NCBI RefSeq assembly: GCF_034059295.1 | Contig: NZ_CP139141.1 | Span: 3,703,001 to 3,767,000 of the forward strand | From: Pseudomonas sp. HR96 | Lineage (GTDB): Bacteria; Pseudomonadota; Gammaproteobacteria; Pseudomonadales; Pseudomonadaceae | Direction of reading: 5' to 3' | DNA length: 64,000 nucleotides | Part shown: piece after piece, positions 9,525-17,785 of the stretch | Position numbering within the stretch: the first letter of the stretch is position 1 | How the letters are laid out: each line of letters begins with the position of its first letter | Position numbers and translations under genes: made by a program | The notes under the pieces: model-generated | The model's database searches: none | Told to the model about the DNA's origin: nothing | The model's input: only the letters and a program-made list of their open reading frames with translations

Positions 9525-10267
9525 AGGACATCGAGGTGCGCATCCGCGACCTGCCCGAGCAGTTCGAGGGCTATACCCTGCTGCAGCTGACCGACATGCA
9601 CATCAGCCGGCTGTTCGACGAGGCCTGGGCGCGGACGCTGGTGCAGCGCTCGAATGCGCTGGGGGTGGACCTGATTCTGATCACCGGCGACCTCATCGAC
9701 GGCCCGCTCAGTGCCCGCGTCCGCGACGTGGCGCCGCTGCGCGAGCTGCACGCCGCCGATGGGGTGTATGTCATTCCAGGCAACCACGAATACTTCTTCG
9801 ACAACGAACAGTGGATGCGCCACTTCGTGACGCTGGGCATGCGCCGCCTGGACAACAGCCACGCGCTGGTCGAGCGCGCCGGCGCCCAGCTGGTGATCGC
9901 CGGCGTCACCGACCTCAGCGCGCCACGCGCCGGCCTGCCCGGGCCGGACCTGCACAAGGCACTGGCCGGGGTGCCGGCCGGTGCGCCGATCATCCTGCTC
10001 GACCACCAGCCGCGCAACGCCCGCCAGGCCGCCGCCCAGGGCGTGGCCCTGCAGCTGTCGGGGCACACCCACGGCGGCATGATCCGCCCGCTCGCCCCGA
10101 TCATCGCGCGCGCCAACGAGGGCTTCGTGGCCGGGTTCTACCGCGTCGGGGGCATGCAGCTCTACGTCAACAACGGCACGGCGCTCTGGCCCGGGTTCGC
10201 CCTGCGTCTGGGCGTGCCGTCGGAGCTGACGCGTATCACCCTCAGACGCGCGGTGGAGCCGGGTTGA
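9425..10267 (+). CDS. Metallophosphoesterase domain, possibly frameshifted from its N-terminus
   Basis: A calcineurin-like phosphoesterase of about 280 residues from the ATG at 9425. Metal-binding motifs appear in order: LTDMHISR (D-x-H), GDLID, GNHEYF, then LDHQP and SGHTHGGM, as in YkuE-type enzymes. One hydrophobic helix precedes the domain. Full-length relatives have an extra membrane region that is here in the other frame (9141-9524). The domain could still be translated from 9425, although no clear ribosome-binding site is visible, so its functional state is uncertain. Confidence 0.75.
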   Translation: MADIPASLRYGLAGLALVLAGIGVQQAARVPPVKDIEVRIRDLPEQFEGYTLLQLTDMHISRLFDEAWARTLVQRSNALGVDLILITGDLIDGPLSARVRDVAPLRELHAADGVYVIPGNHEYFFDNEQWMRHFVTLGMRRLDNSHALVERAGAQLVIAGVTDLSAPRAGLPGPDLHKALAGVPAGAPIILLDHQPRNARQAAAQGVALQLSGHTHGGMIRPLAPIIARANEGFVAGFYRVGGMQLYVNNGTALWPGFALRLGVPSELTRITLRRAVEPG

Positions 10268-10381
10268 GGTCGGCAAGCGCGGCCCGATGCGGCGCCGGCC
10301 GCCCGGCAAGGCGCACTTGAAGTAAGCTTGAACCTTGGACCTTGAACCTTGAGCATTGCACTCGGTGCGAGGAGATAGCAG

Positions 10382-10543
10382 ATGAGAATAGGTGAACTGG
10401 CCAGGATCAGCGGCCTGGCGGCTTCTCGCATTCGTTTCTACGAGGCCAGCGGGCTGATCAAGTCGGTGGCGCGCAGCGCCAACGGCTATCGCGACTCGGT
10501 TGACCTTAAACCTTACTTCAACCTTAAGGTGGCCGTACGTTGA
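10382..10543 (+). pseudogene. Truncated MerR-family regulator
   Basis: A good ribosome-binding site (GAGGAG) and ATG start a MerR helix-turn-helix: MRIGELARISGL, then RFYEASGLI and NGYRDS. After 40 residues the family sequence ends and the frame runs through the promoter-like dyad at 10503-10530 to a stop at 10541-10543. The effector-binding and dimerisation parts are missing, so it should not act as a normal MerR activator. A deletion appears to have fused its 5' end to the control region of the downstream oxidoreductase gene. Confidence 0.7.
10503..10530 (+). promoter_or_regulatory. MerR-type operator dyad upstream of the OYE gene
   Basis: ACCTTAA (10503-10509) and TTAAGGT (10524-10530) form a perfect 7-bp inverted repeat, preceded by a TTGACC -35-like element at 10500-10505. 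CCTT-rich dyads of this kind in the spacer are typical of promoters controlled by MerR activators. The OYE start codon is 27 bp downstream. The adjacent MerR gene is truncated, so control may be lost or taken over by a paralogue elsewhere. Function is inferred from the pattern. Confidence 0.5.
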
Positions 10544-10557
10544 TCGAGGATTGCCCC

Positions 10558-11814
10558 ATGAAAGTCTCTGCCCCGCTGCTGCTGCCCAACGGCTCGACCC
10601 TCAAGAACCGTCTCGCCAAGGCGGCCATGGAAGAAAACATGGCCGACGCCGATCAGGCGCCCTCCGAACAGTTGCTGCGGCTTTACCAGGCCTGGGCAGA
10701 CGGCGGTGCCGGCCTGCTGATCAGCGGCAACGTGATGGTCGACGGCCGCGCCATGACCGGCCCTGGCGGCGTGGTGCTGGAGGACGAGCTGCAAATCGCC
10801 AAGTTCCAGCGCTGGGCGCGCATCGGCCAGTCCGGCGGCGCGCAGTTCTGGCTGCAGATCAATCACCCTGGCCGGCAGATGCAGGCCAATCTGGGCCAGC
10901 AGACCTGGGCACCATCGGCTGTCCCACTGAGCCTGGGCAAGCTGTCCAAACGTTTCGCCACCCCCCAGGCAATGACGCCCGAGGTGATCGCCGAAGTCGT
11001 CCGGCGCTTTGCCCGCACGGCGGCGCTGGCCGAACAGGCAGGCTTCAGCGGGGTGCAGATTCACGCGGCCCATGGCTACCTGCTGAGCCAGTTTCTGTCG
11101 CCGTTGAGCAATCAGCGCACGGATCAATGGGGCGGCTCCCTGGAAAACCGCGCGCGCCTGTTGCTGGATATCGTCAAGGCGGTGAAGGCCAGGGTGTCCG
11201 CCGGGTTTGCCGTGGCAGTGAAGCTCAACTCTGCGGACTTCCAGCGCGGTGGCTTCACCGCCGCCGACGCCCGCAGCGTGGTCGAACTGCTCAACGGTAC
11301 CGGCGTGGACCTGGTGGAGCTCTCCGGGGGCAGCTACGAAGCGCCAGCCATGCAAGGCGAGGCGCGCGATGGTCGAACCCTGGCGCGGGAAGCCTATTTC
11401 CTCGAATTTGCCCGCGATATCCAGACCGTGGCCCACATGCCGGTGATGGTCACCGGCGGGATACGCCGCCTGCCCGTGGCCGAGAGCGTCGTCGACAGCG
11501 GGGTGGCAGTGGTGGGCATGGGCACGGCCCTGGCCCTGGAGCCCGGGCTGCCGCGCGACTGGTTGCAAGGCACCGACAATGCCCCGCAGCTGCCGCCCAT
11601 CACCTGGAAAAACAAGGTCCTGGCGTCCCTGGCCAACATGGCGGTGGTGAAGTTTCAACTGAACAGGCTCAGCCGGTCGAAAAAGCCCACCCCCGGCGTG
11701 TCGCCCCTGCGCGCCCTGATCGGGCAACAACTGGCCATGGCCTGCCGCACTCGTCGCTATCGGCGATGGGTGAGCCAGCCGTCCCGGCCTGCCGGCCTGG
11801 GCAGCGGCCAATGA
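10558..11814 (+). CDS. NADH:flavin oxidoreductase/old yellow enzyme family
   Basis: A 418-residue FMN-dependent TIM-barrel oxidoreductase. The substrate-anchoring HAAHGYLLSQF motif is at 169-179, SPLSNQRTDQWGGSLENR follows at about 181-198, and the C-terminal FMN phosphate site lies around VTGGIRR. GAGGAT 7 bp upstream supports the ATG at 10558. Such enzymes reduce activated alkenes or related xenobiotics with NAD(P)H. It is preceded by a truncated MerR gene and a MerR-type dyad, and followed by an overlapping aldehyde dehydrogenase remnant. Confidence 0.85.
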   Translation: MKVSAPLLLPNGSTLKNRLAKAAMEENMADADQAPSEQLLRLYQAWADGGAGLLISGNVMVDGRAMTGPGGVVLEDELQIAKFQRWARIGQSGGAQFWLQINHPGRQMQANLGQQTWAPSAVPLSLGKLSKRFATPQAMTPEVIAEVVRRFARTAALAEQAGFSGVQIHAAHGYLLSQFLSPLSNQRTDQWGGSLENRARLLLDIVKAVKARVSAGFAVAVKLNSADFQRGGFTAADARSVVELLNGTGVDLVELSGGSYEAPAMQGEARDGRTLAREAYFLEFARDIQTVAHMPVMVTGGIRRLPVAESVVDSGVAVVGMGTALALEPGLPRDWLQGTDNAPQLPPITWKNKVLASLANMAVVKFQLNRLSRSKKPTPGVSPLRALIGQQLAMACRTRRYRRWVSQPSRPAGLGSGQ

Positions 11815-12277
11815 CCGCAGCTATCCGCAGGGGCCTACCAGCCCCGACTACACCTCGATCATCAGCGAGCGGCACTACCAGCGCCTGCAGGCGCTGATCG
11901 AGGATGCCCAGGCCCGGGGCGCCCGGGTGATCGCCGCAGGCCTGACCCCGGAGCGCGCGAGCGAGCGGCCGCAGACCCTGGCGCTCTATTGGTTCGGCAG
12001 CCAGGATGCCGACCGCGCGGCGCTGCTCGGCCGGACCACCTCGGGCAATGTCGGCATCAACAGCACCCTGCTGCACGTGGCCGTGGACGATCTGCCCTTC
12101 GGGGGCATCGGCGCCAGCGGCATGGGCGCCTATCACGGCATCGAGGGCTTTCGCTCCATGAGCCATGCCAAGGGCGTGTTCGTGCAGGGTCGCTGGAGCC
12201 TGCCGACGCTGCTGCGGGCGCCCTTCGGCAGGCTGGCGAACCTGGCGACCGCCTGGCTGCTCCGGCGCCGGCCTTAG
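11810..12277 (+). pseudogene. Coniferyl-type aldehyde dehydrogenase, 3' remnant with internal deletion
   Basis: The frame reads YTSIISERHYQRLQALIEDA, then after ASERPQ jumps directly to LALYWFG, SGNVGIN and DDLPFGGIGASG, which belong to the C-terminal part of class-3/coniferyl aldehyde dehydrogenases. The N-terminal two thirds are missing, including the cofactor site and catalytic Cys. About 60 residues are also missing between ASERP and QTLALYWFG, where the EEIFGP segment should be. The first codons overlap the end of the OYE gene. It is clearly non-functional. Confidence 0.8.
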
Positions 12278-12291
12278 CGGCGACCCGGGCC

Positions 12292-12312
12292 AGGCGGCTA
12301 CGCCAGCCGCCT
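12292..12312. terminator. Hairpin between convergent genes
   Basis: AGGCGGCT and AGCCGCCT form a perfect 8-bp stem with a 5-base loop, between the end of the aldehyde dehydrogenase remnant and the stop of the LprI-like gene. No clear U-tract follows on either strand, so it is only a candidate bidirectional terminator. Confidence 0.35.
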
Positions 12313-12733
12313 AGCGAGCCTGCGGCTGATAGCGCACCGCCAGCGTGTCGGCGCGCACCTGGGTGGCCTGCAACAGGCACATCGAGGCGTTGATGCGGTC
12401 GACGGTGCCGCCGGTCACGCCCTGCTCCAGGGCACAGTCGGCGTCGCGAAACTGCATCCACTGGCGCTGCACGTCACGCAGCGCCGTGCGCTGCTGCGGG
12501 GCGAGGGTCTTGATCGCCGCCTGATAGTTGGCGTTGAGCCGCGCGTCCTGGCTGCGGGTTTCGCGGGCAATGCAGTCCAGCATTCCGGCGGTGCTGCTGG
12601 TGGCGTTCATGCAGGCATCGTAGGCCTTGCTGTAGCCGGAGCCCGACACGGGGCTGGCGATGGCGGGGACGCCGAGGGCGGCGCAGAGCAGGGTCGATGC
12701 GGTGACGAGAGACAGCAGGCGTGCGGGGTTCAT
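12311..12733 (-). CDS. LprI-like (DUF1311) periplasmic protein
   Basis: A 140-residue exported protein with an N-terminal signal peptide (about residues 1-26, cleavage near AIA-SPV). The mature part has the spaced cysteines and the RETRSQDARLNANYQ and RQWMQFRDADC segments of the lysozyme-inhibitor LprI/DUF1311 family. The usual role is periplasmic, in some members inhibiting lysozyme, but many members are uncharacterised. It is a single gene between an aldehyde dehydrogenase remnant and cytochrome b561. Confidence 0.75.
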   Translation of the reverse strand: MNPARLLSLVTASTLLCAALGVPAIASPVSGSGYSKAYDACMNATSSTAGMLDCIARETRSQDARLNANYQAAIKTLAPQQRTALRDVQRQWMQFRDADCALEQGVTGGTVDRINASMCLLQATQVRADTLAVRYQPQAR

Positions 12734-12860
12734 GGCGTACCTTCCAGGGCCGAGTTCACCGCGCAGGGTAACAGCCGGCCCTACCCTGCGGAGCAGGCAA
12801 AAACCTGAAACCGGCCTCCCCGCTCAAGCCCAACCGGCCCTCCCGGCGGGCCTCGCTCTG

Positions 12861-13391
12861 CTACGGACCCCGCTGCGGCGGCAACATCCGCTCGAGCATG
12901 CCGTCGCGCCGCACGGCAACGTGCCAGACCGTGGCCAACACGTGCAGCACCACCAACCCGTACACCGCGAACTGGCCGGCCACATGGATACTGTCGGCCA
13001 GCTTGCCGAGGGCGTCGTTGCGGGCAAAGCCCGGCAAGGCAATCAGGTTGAACCAGGCCACGTCCTGGCCGTTGCCGCCCATCAGGTAGCCGGTCACCGG
13101 CATCACCAGCAACACGGCATAGAGGAGGCCGTGGCTGAGCCGGGCCAGCAGCGAGGTGACCCGGCCCATGCCCGGCGGATAGGCCGGCGCCGGGTGCCGC
13201 CAGCGCCAGGTCAGGCGCAGCAGCACCAGCAGCAGCACGCTGATGCCCAGGGACTCATGGCCCATGTACCAGAGCACCCGTATCGGCCCTGGGGGAAAGT
13301 TTTCCGCGACCCAGACGCAGGGCAGCAACAGGCACAGCGCCGCAGCAGTCAGCCAGTGCAGGGCCTGGGCCATGCCGGTGTAGCGTTCCAT
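12861..13391 (-). CDS. Cytochrome b561-type membrane protein
   Basis: A 176-residue four-helix membrane protein. Candidate haem-ligand histidines lie in QALHWLT, YMGHESLG, LSHGLLY and LHVLATVWHV, as in bacterial cytochrome b561 (CybB-like superoxide:ubiquinone oxidoreductases). I used the ATG at 13391, with AAGGTG just upstream; the open frame extends further without family sequence. It is divergent from the glycosyltransferase genes starting at 13582. The likely role is inner-membrane electron transfer. Confidence 0.85.
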   Translation of the reverse strand: MERYTGMAQALHWLTAAALCLLLPCVWVAENFPPGPIRVLWYMGHESLGISVLLLVLLRLTWRWRHPAPAYPPGMGRVTSLLARLSHGLLYAVLLVMPVTGYLMGGNGQDVAWFNLIALPGFARNDALGKLADSIHVAGQFAVYGLVVLHVLATVWHVAVRRDGMLERMLPPQRGP

Positions 13392-13581
13392 GGCACACCT
13401 TGAGGTGGTGGTGAAGTCAGCAGCATACACAAGCTGGCCGATAGACAGCTTGTCGGATAAACGAAACTGCCAGCATTGCCCACCGGTCAACCTTGCATAG
13501 CGACCATCAGTCTCCCATCTCGATGGTCGCCCCGCCGTGCCAACCGTTGCATCACACCGTTTCCGACTGCGAGGGTCACCC

Positions 13582-14238
13582 ATGATTGGTGTCGTCATAC
13601 CTGCTCATAATGAAGAGCAATGCCTGGAAAAGTGCTTGCAGAGTGTGCTGGCAGCCGCAGCGCATCCGCTGCTGGCGGCCGAACGCGTAGACATCGTGGT
13701 GGTACTGGACAGCTGCAGCGACGGCTCGCGCGCCATCGCCGAGCGCTACGCGGTGACGGTGATCGAGGTGCAGGCCCGCAGTGTCGGGGTGGCCCGCGCC
13801 GCCGGGGCGCATGCCCTGATCGATGCAGGCGCGCGCTGGCTGGCTTGCACCGACGCCGACACCACGGTGCCGACCGACTGGCTGGCGGCGCAGCTGGCCC
13901 ATGGCGCCGACGCGGTGTGCGGCGTGGTCGAAGTGGACGACTGGAGCCCGCACCACCAGCAAGTACGCGCCCGCTACGAAGCCTGCTACACCGACTGTGA
14001 TGGCCACAGCCATATCCACGGCGCCAACCTCGGCGTGACCAGCGTCGCCTACCTGCAGGCCGGTGGCTTCCCGGCCCTGGCGTGCCACGAAGACGTGCAC
14101 CTGGTGCGCGCCCTCGAAGCCTTGGGCGCGCGGATCGCCTGGAGCCGTTCAGTACGGGTGCGCACCAGCGCGCGCACTGACTTTCGCGCCCAGGGCGGGT
14201 TCGGCAGCTACCTGCTGGGCCTGGCGGGCACGGCATGA
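13582..14238 (+). CDS. Family 2 glycosyltransferase
   Basis: A 218-residue GT-A glycosyltransferase. It has the family-2 start VVIPAHNEE (residues 4-12), a DSCSDGS nucleotide-binding loop, the metal motif DADTTVP and an acceptor-loop HEDVHLVRAL with the probable catalytic acid. No membrane helix is seen, so it should be cytosolic. GAGGGT precedes the ATG. The stop overlaps the start of the next glycosyltransferase in an ATGA arrangement, and the pair faces two further glycosyltransferases on the other strand. The acceptor (lipid, polysaccharide or small molecule) is unknown. Confidence 0.85.
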   Translation: MIGVVIPAHNEEQCLEKCLQSVLAAAAHPLLAAERVDIVVVLDSCSDGSRAIAERYAVTVIEVQARSVGVARAAGAHALIDAGARWLACTDADTTVPTDWLAAQLAHGADAVCGVVEVDDWSPHHQQVRARYEACYTDCDGHSHIHGANLGVTSVAYLQAGGFPALACHEDVHLVRALEALGARIAWSRSVRVRTSARTDFRAQGGFGSYLLGLAGTA

Positions 14239-15077
14239 AGGTGGTCACCCTGGTGCATGGCCGGCGCAACGCGCTGGCCAACCTGGTGCGCGGTCTGGAA
14301 GCCTCCAGCCTGGTGCCCGAACAGCTGTGCATCGTGCACATGAACGAACCGGCCGGCGACTGGGCCAGCGAAGTCTTCCCCATTCGCGAACTGCGCGTGG
14401 AGGATGCCGACGGCTTGCCCCTGGCCAAGGCGCGCAATGCGGTGCGGACCCTGGACCCCAGCGCCGACTGGGTGTTTCTCGACGTCGACTGCATCCCCAC
14501 CCACGACCTGCTGGCCCAGTATCAGCAAGGCCTTGAAACCCACCCGCGAGCGCTGCACATGGGCCAGGTACGCTACCTGCCGCAGGGCGCCAATCATGCC
14601 CAGTGGCATGAAGCGACCCTGTACCGCGACGGCGTCGAGCACCCGCTGGCGCGCTATCGCAGCGGCCCGGGCCAGCCTTTGCCCCACCACCTGTTCTGGT
14701 CGCTGAATTTTGCCTGCACGGCGGCCACCTTCGCCCGCATTGGCGGCTTCGACGAGGGTTACCGTGGGTATGGCGGTGAAGACACCGATTTCGCCTTTCG
14801 TGCCCGCGAGCACGGGGTAGCCTTGATCGACAGCGCGGCCATGGCCTTCCACCAATACCACCCCACCTATGACCCGCCGCTCAACCACTTTGCCGACATC
14901 GTCGAAAATGCCCGGCGTTTTCGCCAGCGTTGGGGCGTGTGGCCCATGGAGGGCTGGTTGGGTGCGTTCCGTGACCTCGGCCTGCTGCACTGGGACGAAG
15001 CGCAGTTGCAGATCATTCAGCCGCCCACCTCCGAGCAGGTGGCCAAGGCCCTCAATCCACGCCGCCTGGGCTTCTGA
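14235..15077 (+). CDS. GT-A glycosyltransferase, galactosyltransferase-like C-terminus
   Basis: A 280-residue glycosyltransferase translationally coupled (ATGA) to the preceding one. The metal motif is in FLDVDCIPTHD, and the C-terminal part has GYGGEDTDFAFR, the signature of the galactosyltransferase C-terminal/GT7-like group. It is cytosolic. Its 3' end overlaps the convergent GT-B gene by 26 bp. Context suggests a four-enzyme glycan or glycoside pathway; the product is not deducible. Confidence 0.8.
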   Translation: MKVVTLVHGRRNALANLVRGLEASSLVPEQLCIVHMNEPAGDWASEVFPIRELRVEDADGLPLAKARNAVRTLDPSADWVFLDVDCIPTHDLLAQYQQGLETHPRALHMGQVRYLPQGANHAQWHEATLYRDGVEHPLARYRSGPGQPLPHHLFWSLNFACTAATFARIGGFDEGYRGYGGEDTDFAFRAREHGVALIDSAAMAFHQYHPTYDPPLNHFADIVENARRFRQRWGVWPMEGWLGAFRDLGLLHWDEAQLQIIQPPTSEQVAKALNPRRLGF

Positions 15078-16098
15078 AGCTCGACACCAGGGTCGCTTCG
15101 ATCGCCCGGGCGGCGCGCTCGGCCGCTGCCGCATCGGCCCAGCCGCGCCAACGATCCGGCTCCAGCCGCCGTGCCGCTTCCAGCAGCGCAGGCCATTGCG
15201 GCGCTGCCGGCCAGCCTTCCTCTAGCCCCACGGCCACACCCAATTGCTGCAAACGTCGGGCCTGGCAGCATTGCTCGTCGAACGGGCGCGCCTCAGCCAC
15301 CGCGATGTAGCGACAACCGAGCGAAGCCGCTTCGCTGACCAGGCTGTCGCTGGCGCTGCCGATCACCACCTCGGCCGCGCGCATCTCCTCCAGCGGGTCG
15401 GCCAGTGGCCCAAGCCATTGCAGATTGGCGGCCGCCGCACCTGGGGCCAGGCTGCCGGCCACTCGCAACTGCCACTGCGGGCAGTGGCGGGCCACCGCTT
15501 CGAGCAGCTCGGCGGTCAACCCGGTGCCGCCGTGCCCGGTGATGACCAGCACCCTGCCCGGCTGCGGCGCGGCGGCCGAGGCGCCGGCAAAGCGCGACAG
15601 CCAACCGCTGTAATGGGTCTTGTCGCGCAGCCACTGCGGCGTGCGCGCGGCCTCCATCTCGACCGGATACGGCGCCAGCAATGCGCTGGCGCTGGCGTAG
15701 GCCAGCTCATGAGCCGCGTCGTCGCGTTGGCCGTGCTGGCGCATGTACACCACGGGCACCGCGCACAGGCGTGCGAGCAGCGCCACCTCCACTGAAACAT
15801 CCACCACCAGCAGGCAGGGCCAATGTTGGTCGCACCACTGCGCCAACATCGCCATGCGCTGGCGCAGGCCGTCCACCGCCAGCGGGGCGTAATGCAACAC
15901 CGAGAACTGTTCGACCCGCATGCTGGCAGCGGTATCGCCCGGCAGCGTCAGGCCCTGCACGCCGGCAGGCAGATCGCTGGGCAACTGCGAGCCGATCAGC
16001 GTCACCGGCACCCGCAGCGCCTGGGCGATGCGCAGGGCACGGGCGCCGTGGCCCGCGCCGTGGTGATGAACGTAATAGCCGACCTGAGGCTCAGGCAT
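15052..16098 (-). CDS. GT-B glycosyltransferase (family 28-like C-terminus)
   Basis: A 348-residue protein beginning VGYYVHHHGAGHGARA, a glycine/histidine-rich acceptor loop like that of MurG/family-28 and UDP-glycosyltransferase proteins. The second half has VITGHGGTG, then VIGSASDSLVSEAASLGC, the donor-binding region. No signal peptide or clear membrane anchor is visible. It is coupled to the upstream GT4 gene by an 8-bp overlap and converges on the GT-A pair. The exact reaction is unknown. Confidence 0.75.
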   Translation of the reverse strand: MPEPQVGYYVHHHGAGHGARALRIAQALRVPVTLIGSQLPSDLPAGVQGLTLPGDTAASMRVEQFSVLHYAPLAVDGLRQRMAMLAQWCDQHWPCLLVVDVSVEVALLARLCAVPVVYMRQHGQRDDAAHELAYASASALLAPYPVEMEAARTPQWLRDKTHYSGWLSRFAGASAAAPQPGRVLVITGHGGTGLTAELLEAVARHCPQWQLRVAGSLAPGAAAANLQWLGPLADPLEEMRAAEVVIGSASDSLVSEAASLGCRYIAVAEARPFDEQCCQARRLQQLGVAVGLEEGWPAAPQWPALLEAARRLEPDRWRGWADAAAAERAARAIEATLVSSFRSPGGVD

Positions 16099-17188
16099 GC
16101 TGGGCCGCCACCTCGCCGAGCAGCGCCTCGTAGCGCTCCAGCATCAGGTGGTGGCTCCAGTGCGCCTCGGCCCAGGCCCGGCAGGCCTGGCGCGACTTGC
16201 TGCGGGCCAGCGGAATGGCCGCCGCCAGGGCGGCGACGTCATTGGCCGGCACCAGGCAGCCCACCTCGGCGCCGATCAGGTCGCCCATGGCGCCGCGATC
16301 GAAGGCCACCACCGGCGTGCCGCAGGCCAGCGCCTCGGCCACCACCAGGCCGAAAGGTTCCTCCCAGCACGGCGTCACCAGCACCACCGCGGCATTGGCC
16401 AGCTCGGCGGCCAGCGCCGGGCGCTGCAAGTGGCCCAGGTATTCGACCCCCGGGCCCAGGCGCGGCTGAATCTGCGTCTTGAAATAAGCCTCGTCCACCG
16501 CCTGCCCCGCCAGGCGCAGAGGGATGCCGGCCAGGCGTGCGGCGTCGATGGCCAGGTGCGCGCCCTTGTCCGGCACCAACCGGCCAAACCACAGCGCGTG
16601 CTCACCGACCGCCTGCGCCGGCTGCCAGCGCTGCAGGTCGATGCCGTTGGGAATCACCGCGCAGCGCTTGACCACCTCGCTCCAGCCCCGCGCATTGGCC
16701 TGCGACAAGGTGCTGAAGCGCCCGCGCTGGCGCTCGCCACGCAAGGCGTTGCTCATCTCAAAGAAGGGTGGCGTGTGCAGCACGGTCAGCATCGGCGTGC
16801 GGATCAGCGACGCCATGGTCACCGGCACATAGTGCAGGCTGTTGTTGAAGATCACGTCGAAACCGTAGTCGTCGATGCCCTGCATGAGTTTGAGGTAGGC
16901 ATGGTGCTCGGCCACATAAGCGCTGCTCAGGCTCGCGTGGCGGCACTGGTCTTCGTCCGGCACGGCCACCGCCTGCAACTCGGGGCTGCTGCCGCCCTTG
17001 GCAAACAGCGTCACGGCGTGGCCGCGGGCGCGCAGGCCGAGGGTGACATCATGGGTAAACGCCTCCAGCCCGCCGGCAAACGGCTGGCACACCGGATACT
17101 TGATGTGGGTCAGCACGCCAATGCGCAGCGGCCGGGTACCGCCTGCGCGCGGGTCCCATGGAGTCAACTCTTCGTAACTGCGCCACAT
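16091..17188 (-). CDS. Family 4 glycosyltransferase
   Basis: A 365-residue GT-B enzyme. The N-terminal domain has the acceptor loop QPFAGGLEAFTHDV, and the C-terminal domain has FGRLVPDKGAHLAI and the E-x7-E donor motif in EEPFGLVVAEALACGTPVV. It is the first gene of a two-gene minus-strand unit with the family-28-like enzyme, facing the GT-A pair, and divergent from the SRPBCC gene at 17324. It probably uses a nucleotide sugar in the cytosol. Confidence 0.85.
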   Translation of the reverse strand: MWRSYEELTPWDPRAGGTRPLRIGVLTHIKYPVCQPFAGGLEAFTHDVTLGLRARGHAVTLFAKGGSSPELQAVAVPDEDQCRHASLSSAYVAEHHAYLKLMQGIDDYGFDVIFNNSLHYVPVTMASLIRTPMLTVLHTPPFFEMSNALRGERQRGRFSTLSQANARGWSEVVKRCAVIPNGIDLQRWQPAQAVGEHALWFGRLVPDKGAHLAIDAARLAGIPLRLAGQAVDEAYFKTQIQPRLGPGVEYLGHLQRPALAAELANAAVVLVTPCWEEPFGLVVAEALACGTPVVAFDRGAMGDLIGAEVGCLVPANDVAALAAAIPLARSKSRQACRAWAEAHWSHHLMLERYEALLGEVAAQHA

Positions 17189-17323
17189 GCCTGGTCCCTC
17201 CGTAGATGTCTATTGGGGCGGTGCTGTGGGGAATGGTTCCGTGCAGGTGCGTCAACGGCGTTGCGGCGAACTTTGCGCCTGTGCCGTCCGTCGAAGCAGT
17301 GACTAGGCAAAGAGGTAGGACCC

Positions 17324-17785
17324 ATGGCCACAATCCAGCACGCGGTAGTCATCGACGCCGAACCGGGCGCCGTCTGGCACCTGTTGCGCCAGTTCGGCGT
17401 CATCGACACCTGGCATCCGCAGATCAGCCAGTGCGTGATCGAAGGCGGCAAAGTCTCCGGCGACGGCGGTTCAGTCAGGACCTTGAAGTTGGTCAACGGC
17501 AAGGTCATCCATGAACGCCTGCTGAGCATCGACAGTGAGCAGATGACCCTGACCTACGGCCTCAGCGGCGCCGAGCTCCCGCTGCAAGCGTTCAGCGCCA
17601 CCGTCGGCGTACGCCCGGTGGATGACGGCCGGCGCAGCGAGTTTCAATGGCAGGCCAGCTTCGAAGGCGTCGACGCGGCAGCGGCGGCCGAGTATGAAAC
17701 GCTGATCGACCAATACATTCTCAACGGCATGGATGGCCTGGCCGAGCACCTCGGCTCGGCTGTGACAGAGGCGACCCCCGCATGA
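17324..17785 (+). CDS. SRPBCC-family (START-like) protein
   Basis: A 153-residue protein with the polyketide-cyclase/START-like pattern: IDAEPGAVWHLLRQFGVIDTWHP at the N-terminus and a long C-terminal amphipathic helix (YETLIDQYILNGMDGLAEHL). Such proteins bind small hydrophobic ligands in a helix-grip fold. GAGGTAGGA precedes the ATG. The stop overlaps the next gene (ATGA), forming an operon with a PEBP-like protein. The ligand is unknown. Confidence 0.75.
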   Translation: MATIQHAVVIDAEPGAVWHLLRQFGVIDTWHPQISQCVIEGGKVSGDGGSVRTLKLVNGKVIHERLLSIDSEQMTLTYGLSGAELPLQAFSATVGVRPVDDGRRSEFQWQASFEGVDAAAAAEYETLIDQYILNGMDGLAEHLGSAVTEATPA

